Shown: one piece after another, positions 10,993 through 21,992 of the stretch
Numbering within the stretch: the stretch's first letter is position 1
How the letters are laid out: each line of letters opens with the position of its first letter
DNA from: Pochonia chlamydosporia 170
Lineage: Eukaryota; Ascomycota; Sordariomycetes; Hypocreales; Clavicipitaceae
NCBI RefSeq assembly: GCF_001653235.2
Contig: NC_035790.1
Coordinates: forward strand, 6,448,001 to 6,512,000
Length of the DNA stretch: 64,000 nucleotides
Direction: 5' to 3'
The notes under the pieces: model-generated
What the model saw: only the letters and a program-made list of their open reading frames with translations
What the model was told of the DNA's origin: nothing
Database searches by the model: none
Position numbers and translations under genes: made by a program

Positions 10993-12255
10993 AACTTGGC
11001 TGTGGCGGAAGTCTTTTCGAAAAGCAAGGAGGAAATGGAGGCGCGTAGCAAATCCGGAAAGTCTGCATTCTCCAAGAGGGAAGAGCAAGAATCAGGGAGA
11101 TGGGGCTCGAGAAAGCAAGACTAATAATCAAATATTACTTGTCAGCTCAAATGCGGTTTGTAGCATTTACAAGACAAAAATGCAGGGTGCCTGATTAGGG
11201 AGCGGCTGATGAGACAAAGATGAGCCTGGTTGAACATTGAATGTTGTGCGGTTTGTCGCTGGGTCTAGGCTTGGTGGAATCACGTGTGGAGAATAGCATA
11301 ACAGCGACCTGGATGCCTCAATATTGCAGATATTTAAAACCGGAATGTGGTAGTATATTTTCTATGCTGTTTATTGGTCGATTTGTTGTTGAATACGCAA
11401 CTATAAAAGAAGGAGTTGATATGTCTGGATTCATGCCTGCCTGGTACATCATGCATACAATATCCCAGGTTTCAGACTGTCAAACACACCCCGGAGACGG
11501 GATGAATATGACGAGCGGCAAATCACATTGGCACGCACTATTAATGAACTTAACGCATCACAGCACAAGTCAATCCGTATCTGATAATTTCCGCAAGAGC
11601 CTTGAGAAGCATCCTTTGCGGCGCTTGGTTATGATGGGATTTCATCACACACATGCACGTGGATGCGTCATGAGGGACACAACTGGTGGGTGTGGGGGCT
11701 GGAGCATCTGAGACCTGATTGCCACAGACTTGGAGAAGCAACAGGGAAGGGACATTGAAGCTCTTGCCTCCAAAGTCAAATGCTCTTACCCCATGGGTAG
11801 CGACTGCACCGTGCAAGTGCAAGTGCAAGTGCAAGTGGGTCCCAGATTTCTAGAGCCACCACTGCTCGACGCTACGTCAGGGACGGTTTCCAGCTCCCGG
11901 TCGCCCCAAGCGCCGCCATGAGCATCATACATTTTCCAAAGTTCCGCAGTCGGATGCGTCAGCGGCAGCACTGGGCAGGTCCGGGTTTGAGGGCAAGTGC
12001 TCAAGTGCTTGGCCGCACCTTCCCCAACAAGCTTCAACGCCTCACCCGCCTCCGGATTTATCTCTTGACAAACACCAGAGTTCTTGCAATCACGTCTGCT
12101 GATAGCATATTTTCTTTTCCGTCGCACTTTCACCCACGTCCGAAGTTATACCCCTTTTCGACATCTGCCTGCCCTCCTACTGATACCCAGCAACTTCAAT
12201 AACCTGCCCATCGACATCTCCGCTGCGGCCGACAAGGCCCGCCCAGTGACCCAAG
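10993..12255. other. Divergent intergenic region between CUE/Smr and NPC1 genes
   Basis: No recognisable gene. It includes a 4.5-copy GTGCAA hexamer repeat (11811-11837). Open frames of 100-156 codons lack family signatures and lie on both strands at the same place. Confidence 0.5.
11811..11837 (+). repeat. (GTGCAA)4.5 hexanucleotide repeat
   Basis: Four and a half perfect tandem copies of GTGCAA, about 420 bp upstream of the NPC1 start. Confidence 0.9.
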
Positions 12256-15200
12256 ATGCGTCACCAAGTCGCAACTCTTCTAGGAGCGGCGCCAGCGCTC
12301 GTTGCTGCTCTTGCCAGTGCGACCGCCTCTCCTTACACGCTCAAACACGAAGCCGGGCGATGTGCTTTCCGAGGTCAATGTGGGAAGCAGAGTTTCTTCG
12401 GCAAGGAGCTGCCATGCGTCGACAACGACCTGGCCAAAGATCCTGATGCAGAGCTCCGAAAGGAGCTTGTCGACCTCTGCGGAGCTGAATGGAGCGAAGG
12501 GCCAGTGTGCTGCACGCTGGAGCAGGTACGGCTAATGTTTTTCGTTTGTTTGAATATCTTTCGGATGTCTAACTCTGTACCAGGTTCAATCCCTCAAGTC
12601 GGAAATGGGCACACCTAATACACTCATTGGGTCATGTCCTGCCTGCAAACACAACTTTTTCAACCTGTTTTGCAAGTTCACTTGTTCGCCCGATCAGTCC
12701 CTGTTCGTGAACATCACAGATGCCGCTCCTAAAAACGGCAAACTACTTGTAACCGAGCTCGATCAACTTATATCCGAAAAGTATGGCTCTGGCTTGTATG
12801 ACAGTTGCAAGGAAGTCAAGTTTGGTGGCGCAAACAGCAGAGCCATGGACTTGATTGGAGGCGGCGCCAAGGACTACCACCAAATGCTCAAATTTTTGGG
12901 CGATAAGAAGCCACTGGTCGGATCACCATTTCAAATCAATTATCCTGAATCATATAAGGAACCAAACATGGGTCCACTGGAGATGACACCAAAGAAGTGC
13001 AACGACGAGGATCCCGACTATCGATGCGTGTGTGTTGATTGTCCTGCCGTATGCCCCGAGCTGCCCGCGGTTAAGAAATCCGGGTCGTGTCATGTTGGCG
13101 CACTGCCTTGCCTTTCATTTGCGTCAATCTTCACCTATTCCGTACTCCTCTTTGCCTTTGCTACCTCGGTCTTTGGCCATGTTGCCTGGCGGCGGTACGC
13201 CCAGCACCGTGTGGAGAGAACGAGACTATTGCACGAATCTTCGCATAGCGACGATGAAGATGAAGGTGGACCGGTTTTGACCGAAGTCATGCGTGACCGC
13301 CCGACGAAACGGTATTGGATCAACGACAGATGTGACGACCTTTTCTACCGACTCGGTCATGCTGCTTCTCGATTTCCCGGTCTCACCATTGGAACGAGCT
13401 TGCTGATTGTTGCGATTCTGAGCGCTGGTTGGTTCAAATTCGACTTGGAGAAGGAGCCCGCAAGACTTTGGGTGAGTCCATCGTCACCAGCTGCCCAGGA
13501 AAAGGCGTACTTCGACTCGAACTTTGGACCTTTTTACCGCGCCGAGAAGATCTTCCTAGTGAATGACACGCAACCTGGTGGGCCCGGGCCCGTACTCAGC
13601 TACGACACCCTCAAATGGTGGGCAGATGTTGAGAAGAGCATCGAGAAGCTAGAAAGCAAAACCTATGCGAAGAGTCTTCATGATGTTTGTTTCAAACCAA
13701 TGAATGACGCCTGTGTTGTTCAGTCTGTTACCAGCTATTGGTTTGCCAAAGGTGGCGTGATTAACCCGAAGACTTGGAAAGAAGACCTTCGCCAATGTGC
13801 CAAGTCCCCCGTCGATTGTCGACCCGAGTTTGGTCAGCCTATCGAACCTAGTATGGTTTTCGGAGGGTATGGCGACGACGTCACGGAAGCGCAGGCCATC
13901 ACTGCTACTTGGGTAGTCAAAAACGCAGAAGAGGGAAGCTTCGCCCAGCTCGCAGCCATAGATTGGGAAAATGCACTGCGAGACCGCTTATTACAGGCAC
14001 AAGACGAAGCCAAGAACAGAGGCTTGCGACTGTCCTTCACCACCGAAATCAGCCTGGAGCAAGAATTGAACAAGTCTACAAATACTGATGCGAAAATCGT
14101 GGTTGTGAGCTACATTGTCATGTTTATCTATGCATGCATGGCGCTTGGCACGCCCTTTAAGCACATTTTCAGAAACCCGGCCCTACTACTTGTGGAATCC
14201 AAGGTAACACTTGGCCTATTGGGCATCATCATCGTCCTCATGTCAATTGCAGCATCGATAGGCTTCTTCTCCTGGGTTGGCCTGAAGGCAACTTTGATTA
14301 TCGTTGAAGTCATTCCATTTATCGTCTTGGCTGTTGGTGTAGACAACATTTTCCTGATTGTCCATGAGCTGGAGAGGGTAAATGTAAGTTGCCCTGACCA
14401 AATGGTCGAAGAGCGCGTCGCAAGGGCCCTAGGTCGCATGGGACCATCTATCCTCTTTTCTGCCCTGACCGAAACTGTTGCATTTGCTCTAGGCGCCGCA
14501 GTAGGAATGCCTGCGGTTCGCAACTTTGCCGCCTATGCAGCTGGAGCAGTGTTTGTCAATGCTGTTTTACAAATGACGATGTTTGTGTCATTTTTGGCGC
14601 TGAATCAGATGCGTGTGGAGGACCATCGATGTGAACTGTGGCCCTGGTGGCAGATCAAGAAGGCAAGAATTCACCTGAATGGTAGCAACAGCTATGTTGG
14701 AGGCGGAAGGGTGTCTGAAATTGAGGAAGAAAGCTTTCTGCAAGTCTTCATCAAGAACACGTACGCGCCTAGCCTACTGACGAAGAGGGTTAAAATGGGC
14801 GTCATCACAATCTTCCTCGGCCTATTTGCGGCCGCCCTCGCTCTGCTACCGAAGATCGAAATTGGGCTCGACCAGCGAGTCGCCATTCCCGATGGATCGT
14901 ATTTGATACCCTATTTCAACGACTTATACGATTACATGGAGACGGGACCTCCTGTGTACTTTGTCACACACAGTGTCGACGCCTCGCATCGAAAGGAACA
15001 GCAGGAGGTTTGCTCAAGATTTACAACTTGCCACGAGCTTTCTCTCACCAACACCTTGGAGCTGGAGAGGCAAAGACCCAACATATCATACATTTCGTCT
15101 CCAACTGCAAGCTGGATGGACGATTTCTTCTTGTGGTTGAATCCTATCTACGAGCAATGCTGTGTGGAGAACCGCAAGACGTGTTTTGCTGGACGACAAC

Positions 15201-16144
15201 CTGCTTGGAACACCACGCTCTACGGAATGCCCGAGGACGAGGAATTCATTCGTTATCTCCACAAGTTCCTTGCCACGCCTGCAGATGATGATTGCCCACT
15301 GGGTGGCCAGGCAGCGTATGGTGATGCTGTGGTAATATCTGACGATGACAAGAGTGTCAAAACAAGCCATTTTAGAACAGCACACACGCCTCTCCGCAGC
15401 CAAGCTGATTTTATCAACGCATACTCGTCAGCTCGCCGTATTGCTTCTGATATTAGTCAGAGAACTGGGGCCGATGTCTTCCCCTACAGCGTGTTTTATA
15501 TCTTCTTCGACCAATACCTTAGCATTATTCCGCTAACCGCGGGACTTTTATCTGCCCTGGTTGGTATCATCTTTATCGTTGCTTCTGTGCTGCTGGGATC
15601 AGCGCTTACCTCGGCTGTTCTTACAATCACGGTAATTATGAGCGTGGTTGATATCATGGGAGCCATGGCAGTATTTGGCGTCTCTTTGAACGCCGTGTCC
15701 TTGGTGAACCTCATCATCTGCGTTGGAATATCGGTCGAGTTTTGTGCGCACATTGCTCGCGCCTTCATGTTCCCCTCGCGAACAGTCATGGAGAGTAACA
15801 ACACAACACTCCGAGGTCGCGACGCGAGATCCTGGACGGCGCTTGTTAATGTAGGCGGCTCCGTCTTCTCTGGCATTACCGTCACGAAGCTCCTAGGAGT
15901 TTGCGTCTTGGCATTTACCCGCTCCAAGATCTTCGAGATCTACTATTTCCGTGTTTGGCTGGCGCTAGTCGTCTTTGCCGCTCTGCATGCGCTGGTCTTC
16001 CTGCCAGTTGCGCTCAGCGTTGCTGGCGGAAACGGTTATGTCGACCCTGAGAGTGAGGGAACTGCAGCGCAGGACTTGACTGATAGGAGATGGCGAGCCA
16101 TTCGAGTCCATGACAATAGCGATTCAGAGGATGAGGATTACTGA
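12256..16144 (+). CDS. NCR1: Niemann-Pick type C1 sterol transporter (NCR1/NPC1)
   Basis: Exons 12256-12525 and 12584-16144 (58-bp intron, phase 0) give 1276 aa, almost the length of human NPC1 (1278). A signal peptide (residues 1-25) is followed by the Cys-rich NPC1_N sterol-binding domain (CAFRGQCGKQSFFGKELPC, CPACKHNFFNLFCKFTCSP), a first membrane helix at about 269-290, the middle luminal domain, the sterol-sensing domain with five helices at about 596-770 (including the GVDNIFLIVHE segment), a second Cys-rich luminal domain and a C-terminal RND-like helix bundle (about 1060-1236). The protein moves sterol across the glycocalyx to the vacuolar or lysosomal membrane. The tail is acidic and Ser-rich (SDSEDEDY). 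Confidence 0.96.
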
Positions 16145-16590
16145 ATGTATCGAGATATTATTAACAGTAGTTTGATTGTAAGATGATAGCGTACATTGTG
16201 CAAATTTGTTATGGCGTATTGGACACCGGTGGTGTGCGCGGAGTTTTCTTTCAATTGGATATATTGGGTACATTGGCATGCGAAGAACACAGATACACAT
16301 GAATAGCAGTTTTATAATTTTACAAGTTCATTTATAATCTCCGCTTGCATGCGTCTATCACCGAGACCATGCCGCTTGCTGTTCCTTGACGTCCCTTTAT
16401 TCTACTTGGTCTGGTACTGCACCGAAAGCCAGGGGAGAAGTTATGGAGAGTTGCCTGGGATCTTTTTCTATTCAATACTGTTACATAGGCATACGGCCGT
16501 CAACGCCTCGCGGTTCTGCTTGACATTAGCTATCTCGAACCGGCTAGATCAATCATCTTCCCGTTCCGAGATAGCATTTCAAGTCAAGCT
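16145..16590. other. Intergenic region between convergent NPC1 and YTH genes
   Basis: No gene seen; AT-rich 3' flanks of two convergent genes. Confidence 0.5.
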
Positions 16591-18165
16591 TCAAACCCGC
16601 CCACTTGTGTCATTATCAGAAAACCCCAGCAAATCTCCTTCCTCACAGCGCCCACATGCTGGACTTGAGTACTGCGGTGAGGGTGAGTGCCCCCTCTGCC
16701 CCCATCTCGATCCCCTCAATCCTGTTTCCTCTGGGTGGTTATCATCCCAAGGATTCTGGAACCCTAGTCTTGGGACGGGCCGCGCTCTGTGTCTCGGCCC
16801 TGAGTTTCGCAGCAGTGCTCCTCTTCGTGGCGACTGGGACGGATGACGAAGACCATCGGGATAACTCCTGTTCTCCCTTTCCTTGTGGTACATGTTGCTA
16901 TTTGCAGGTGGGAGATGAGCTTGCCTAGACGAACGCCCTACCGATACGATACGCGCATTATCTTCGACTGCGTCCATGATGGAGACCATCTCCCGCCCAG
17001 CTTCCTCAGAATATTCATCTCCATCATGTCCTTCCGTTACTGTCTTATTCTTAAACTCCCTGGAGTGCTGCTCCCCTCCATAACTTCCCTCGACTTCCTT
17101 TTCGTTGCCCTTCTTCGCGTTGGTGATATGTTGGAAAAAGGGAAATTCTGCCGTGTGCGTACTGAGCCACTCGACCTTGAAGGGAGGCGACGTGGTCAAA
17201 TCCGAGCTCGCGATCCAATCAGGACGCCGAAGGTTGGTATTAGGGGCGGAGGTCATTCTCGCCTGAACTACGGTGTTAGCCTGAAGAATAGACATAATTG
17301 ATAGCTATGTGTAGACTTGAACGTACATATCCCTGAAACGCTCTAGACCCGTTGAGCGAGAAGAAGAGAAACACGGGCCTGCTCTCTCGAAAGGCAGTTG
17401 CCAGCTTCTCTTCGTGCTTTTTCTGTGTTATCCAAATCCCCTGATATCATCAGCATTGTGCGGCGGTTGCATGGTAGGCAGTAATGGCGTACCTCTCGTT
17501 TAGAATGGTCAATGTTGGAGACGTCCCTACCCGAGCTCGACTTCCTCCCGTTATTGGGTGGGTAGCATTTCATCAAAAAGTACCGAGCTCCCTCTGTATG
17601 AAGGTTAGCAAAGCGTTGTAGATATGGTGTGGCAAGGGTGCTCACTTGGTGGCCACTCTGCCTTCGTCTCTGTCATCGACATATTTCCAGTAGAGGCACG
17701 GTTCGAGTGGGGATTTGACTTCCAGGGAATTGGAGTCTGCTCATATCCGGGTCGTCTAACTGGCGATTTCGTGGATGTGGGAGTGGAACGGGCAGATATG
17801 GGAGATTCCGGGGTCAGCACTTCTGAGAGGTTGCTGCCGTGGATCTCTTGAAGGACTTTGGCCCTCTCTGCTTCCAGCTCCTTCAGCTTGACATAATTGA
17901 GTTCTCGCTTCCTATGCTCGATATCGAAGTAACGCGTATGGTCGAGCCATGCTCTCAGCACGTCGTGGTGCTTGAGAAGTTCCTCTAGTGCTTCATCCAA
18001 GTTCGGAGGCGCCGTGGCGTTCTGCGTAGATGTTGCTGGCAACGGCTCTTGGGATACGGTTTCAGAGTCTTTGTCGGCGCTATTATGAGGAGTCTGGTTG
18101 GGAGGGTCGGGGACAGACACTGGGACATCTTTGTGTTCAGACATATTCGTGGCTGACGAGGTCAT
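16591..18165 (-). CDS. YTH-domain N6-methyladenosine RNA reader
   Basis: Four exons (18165-17646, 17593-17493, 17440-17327, 17262-16591; introns 52, 52 and 64 bp) encode 468 aa. The YTH domain begins at about residue 174 with KGARYFLMKCY, then GIWITQKKHEEKLATAF, RPVFLFFSLNGSRAFQGYARM, RPDWIASSDLTTSPPFKVEWL, HITN and GREMVSIMDA. The acceptor at 17441 is chosen because it restores GIWITQ, which carries a Trp of the methyl-adenosine cage; a downstream acceptor would delete it. The N-terminal 170 residues are Ser/Pro-rich with one charged helix (about 80-125). The C-terminus is basic, Arg/Pro/Ser-rich and probably disordered. The start at MTSSATNMS is preferred; an in-frame ATG at 18333 would add 56 residues. 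Confidence 0.85.
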
Positions 18166-19079
18166 TGTGTCTTGGTAACGAAACTCAGGAGGTGAGGACC
18201 TGAGGTGTTGCTGAGGATGGACTACGAAGGATACACGATGAGCTTGTTGGGGTTGTAAAATACCAAGGTTTTGGGCGATGGCGACGTGAAGACGGGATGC
18301 AGAAGTTTGCTCTAACTTATATATGTGCGACAAGCTGGATGTTCAGCTGTGCATGCTGGTGTCCCGTCGGTGAATCCGCATAGATCGGGCCATGATTGTG
18401 CGTAGCGGGAACAGTAATGGGTGGTGACAGGGTGAGTCCATACACGACTATACATTCACAGCACTTGCGCCCTGGCGTTTGGCATCACGTTTGCAAACGT
18501 GGATAACGAGACGATGGCCCCACGGAGAGTTTGAAGTCGGGTGATAGCATCTTATAGGAAACTTGTTCAATCTGAGTGAACGTCTGTTGTGCTATGCGCA
18601 CTGATCAGGTTTGTTTGAATAATGGCTACATGTGTGTTTCCATCGGTTTCTGCTTCCGGCGCTCCCAGTTCGGAGAGCAGCTTGTGCATGACACACTGCT
18701 CCTCGAGAAGACATCAAATTGAAGCCCGAATAGCGCAGACACTGCTCGAGAGTCTGGACACCGCTTACAGCTAGATGAGATGTTCGCTGATTGTTGGGAA
18801 CTTCGCTTTCAGCTTTGTTTGTTCTGAACAACTGCGCCCCGACCATCGTGTTGTGGTACACCAATCTCGGCGTCTGCCGCGGAAAATAGAGGCATGAAGC
18901 TTGGTGCGCATCCAAGGTAGTTTGGATGAAGATATAACACTCAGGAGCCTCCGTCATCTTCTCAAGGTTGCTGAATCTGGGCTGCAGCCGCATGGGCGAG
19001 TGAATGAGTTCGGGCAGGGGCCAGAGTTGGAGCGTATTTGTACGAGGATTAAGAACTCCGAACAATGAGTGATGACACT
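18166..19079. other. Intergenic region between the YTH gene and GPI18
   Basis: Holds a 157-codon minus-strand frame (19065-18592) that starts 14 bp after the GPI18 stop. It has no recognisable domain and probably falls in the GPI18 3' UTR; otherwise nothing is seen. Confidence 0.4.
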
Positions 19080-20432
19080 TTAAGCTGGTGGCAAAAACGA
19101 AGCGAACAGCCCACCCTGAATACCGCCATACATCGCCATGAACATGACTATGCCCACTCCATAGCCTTGTCTCCTCTTATCCAAAAGACAACTCGCCACC
19201 CACCAGTACCAAACAGGGTATCCTGATGATATACGGGTGATGATTTGAACATGGTACGTAGTGATAGCCAACACTGCAACCAGAACTTGACTACCCGCCA
19301 AAGCTCGGACAAAGGTACAGAAATCCGATTCACTGCTGCCTTGCGTGGACACCACGACGATTTGTCGTGGCTGCTGAACAATGTCAAGGCCAGATTTTAC
19401 CAGGATAACTAGCATTGGGCTTGCCAACAAGAACAAAGGAAGCTGATTGAGCGCCCAGTATCTCAAAAACCCTACGTTCCTGCAGCAACAATCAGTTAGC
19501 AGCACAAAGCAGATGTGTGCCTAAGCAACGCATTATACGTACCAGTAATGGTCCTGCACAAAGGTGTAAATGCTAGGAACCAGCTTGTCGCACCACGGAC
19601 GCCCAACTCCATCGGAACCGCAGTATCTCATCCATGCCAACGTCTGTGGCACCACCGACCCAGCGGCTACACAAAGCCCTCCCAGCACTGGCGCGCCCAA
19701 CGACAGCAGGTTACACAAGCTAGGAGCTTGGGCAAACAACAACATGCTGTTGATTGCCTCCACAGCAAACAAGAGTCCGCTCGTGAGACCGTTGCTACGA
19801 AAAGCGGTGGCAGCACCGAAAAGGAGTCCGGACACAACCATGGCTGCGTCACGCTTTGCTCTGTGTGGCTTGCTTTTGAGACCGATTGCAAAGAGCAAGT
19901 TTCCGAGAAACGAGAGACCTGCAAACGGGCTTTCATTGTAGGGTGCAGAGAGAAACAGGCCAGCCGGAGAGAGTACATGCAACGCGGCGGAGACGTATGA
20001 GAGTTTGGCATTCCCGGATAGAAGCATCGTGAGACGGTGCAATGCTAAGACGGCAATGAAGTGCGATGCGTGGGCGAGGACGATGCCGCTGATGGGCTCA
20101 AGAGCATAGTTTGCTGGCGCGATTGGCGACAACAGCTTTGATAGAGCACCGACGGTCGTTGGTAGGCCAAGTCCAAATGCCCATTCTTGCTCGTAGACGT
20201 ACCCCTTGATGGTTGAGTGCATGAAATACAGCGCGTCCCATCGTGTCAACTTGGCTGCGATGGTTGGGATGGTCACATTACTGCCGTAGACGCGGTCGAA
20301 AAAGAGCGAAGTGGATGTGTCGTAATCTGGGGCTACGATGGTTCCGAGAGCAATGGATAAAAGGAAGCCTTTCCATATGATGAAGAGGGCTGTCAATGAG
20401 TGGAGTGGTTGAGCTGGCGAGAAGATGTCCAT
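19080..20432 (-). CDS. GPI18: GPI mannosyltransferase II (GPI18/PIG-V)
   Basis: Exons 20432-19543 and 19479-19080 (63-bp intron, GTACGT...GCAG, phase 2) encode 429 aa, the family's normal size. The protein is a multi-pass ER membrane enzyme. The PIG-V signatures are visible: RWDALYF at 64-70, the following luminal HSTIKGYVYEQEWAFG, SPAGLFLSAPYNESPFA and AFRSNG. It adds the second mannose to the GPI anchor core. The start at 20432 is the first ATG in frame; the upstream extension uses no ATG. The C-terminus ends in a hydrophobic helix (FMAMYGGIQGGLFASFLPPA). It is transcribed away from the thioesterase-like gene. Confidence 0.92.
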
Positions 20433-21015
20433 GGTGATGGAGAAGGGTTGATGATGAGCATGCGGCCAGCCAGTCAATTATGAGGGAAGTTAAAGATTTC
20501 CTTAGGGTTTGTGTGGTTCAAGGATTCTTGATATCGCGCTGGGTAAGAAGACACATGGTATTCCTCGAAGTTGTGAGATGTCGAAATTGGGTTTAAGGTT
20601 TCAATTGTGGTCGATCGATGTGACGTGTCAGTCGATGTCGTCTCCTGAGATGAGGTCTGCCTCTGCCTCTCAGGTGCATCTTTTGATCGCGTTGTGGCGC
20701 GTTCCACCCACCAGCCACTATAAAAACTGATTTGGATCCAAAAGCATTTATTTCATTTCAATCCATGGCTCAAAGTCTTCACTTTTTTCTACAAAATAAA
20801 GATATTTCTTCAGAGTCTTCTCCAAGACAAGTCGAAACTATGGCGATGCTTTGACGCCCGAGACAATCGGGTCGTTCCTTCTGCGAGCACATTCTACGAC
20901 GTTGCACCGTGGCAGCTTCCCAAATGCATTCATCAACCTCCAAATCATGAAGCATCTCAAAGCGGGATGAAGAGAGTCCCTCTGAAACACCAAGCCGATT
21001 TAATTCGTATCAACT
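20433..21015. other. Divergent promoter region between GPI18 and the thioesterase-like gene
   Basis: Contains a plus-strand TATA box (20719-20726) and several upstream ATGs (20764, 20945, 20967 and others) before the thioesterase-like start at 21016. No gene is recognised in it. Confidence 0.5.
20719..20726 (+). promoter_or_regulatory. TATA box upstream of the thioesterase-like gene
   Basis: TATAAAAA on the plus strand, about 290 bp before the ATG at 21016. If used, it makes a long leader with several upstream ATGs. Confidence 0.35.
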
Positions 21016-21912
21016 ATGACGACTCAGACGACAAGACTTGCCATTGGCGAATTTCCTCCCCCAATCGCCATCTTACCCGTCGCCCAGCCGCACGAGTTCA
21101 CCATCGTCTTCCTTCACGGCCGAGGCTTCAACGCCAACAAGTTTCACAGACCATTACTTGAAACCAATATTGGTGCCCTCACATTTCAAGAAGCACTTCC
21201 GCGCACACGATTTGTCTTTCCCACAGCGCCGCTTTCAAGAGCAACCAAATACCGCCGTACTTTGATGCATCAATGGTATGATGGCACTGGAGATTGGGAA
21301 CCCGAGGCACGTGGTGGCATGCGTCCGAGTGTGGAGTATATCCATGATCTCATCCGGAGCGAGATCGAGATTGTTGGAGGCGATGCGAAACGCATTGTTC
21401 TTGCGGGCTTTAGTCAAGGTTGTGCCATGGCCTTGATGAGCGGGCTGCTCTGGGATGGTGACCCTTTGGGAGCCTTTGTAGGATTGTGTGGTTTCATGCC
21501 TCTGGCTAATCACCTTTTGAGTATTTTCGACGGTAACTTGATGGCAAGTGAAGAAGATGGCTTCGAATTCTGTGTAGATGAGGAGTCACCTGATCCAGGT
21601 GAGAACTCTGAGTCTCTGACCACGCATCAAGTCATTCTAGATCAGCTATGTGAAGAAGCGGAATTTCCTCGCCTTCAACCATCCCCAGGGTTTCAATTTT
21701 CACCAATCCCCGTTTACCTTGGCCACGGACGTACAGACCCAGAAGTTGAGATTCGACATGCTTCACAGGCTGCGTCAGTCTTGGGAAAGATGAGGATGGA
21801 CGTGGAATTTCATGTCTACGATGGCCTCCACCACTGGTATTCACCAGATATGCTAATGGATGTTGTGGAATTCCTGGAGAAGCATTTAAAAATACAGCCA
21901 AATACGACATGA
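21016..21912 (+). CDS. Acyl-protein-thioesterase / carboxylesterase-like alpha/beta hydrolase
   Basis: An intronless 298-aa protein of the phospholipase/carboxylesterase (Abhydrolase_2) family. The HGRG oxyanion segment is at residues 34-37, the nucleophile elbow GFSQG has Ser133, the acid is probably Asp in GHGRTDPEVE, and the base is His in YDGLHHWYSPD near the C-terminus. No signal peptide or membrane helix is visible, so it is probably cytosolic. Acyl-protein thioesterases remove palmitate from Cys, but this fungal subgroup is longer (about 300 rather than 230 aa), with an acidic insertion at about residues 178-205, and its substrate is unknown. The stop lies 80 bp from the stop of the convergent L-galactonate dehydratase gene. 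Confidence 0.82.
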   Translation: MTTQTTRLAIGEFPPPIAILPVAQPHEFTIVFLHGRGFNANKFHRPLLETNIGALTFQEALPRTRFVFPTAPLSRATKYRRTLMHQWYDGTGDWEPEARGGMRPSVEYIHDLIRSEIEIVGGDAKRIVLAGFSQGCAMALMSGLLWDGDPLGAFVGLCGFMPLANHLLSIFDGNLMASEEDGFEFCVDEESPDPGENSESLTTHQVILDQLCEEAEFPRLQPSPGFQFSPIPVYLGHGRTDPEVEIRHASQAASVLGKMRMDVEFHVYDGLHHWYSPDMLMDVVEFLEKHLKIQPNTT

Positions 21913-21992
21913 ATTGCATTCCATGTTGCTTGGAAGTGTATTTCGCATAAGCAAGCTCAGCATGCATTTATTACCACATCAATCTAAGTGCT

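Noticed and set aside
11241..11711. 156-codon plus-strand frame upstream of NPC1
   Set aside because: No conserved blocks and random-looking composition; comparable frames occur on the other strand.
17423..17440. Alternative YTH acceptor at 17423
   Set aside because: It keeps the frame but removes GIWITQ, which contains a conserved cage Trp; the acceptor at 17441 is preferred.
18592..19065. 157-codon minus-strand frame after GPI18
   Set aside because: It starts 14 bp from the GPI18 stop, has no domain signature, and most likely lies in the GPI18 3' UTR.
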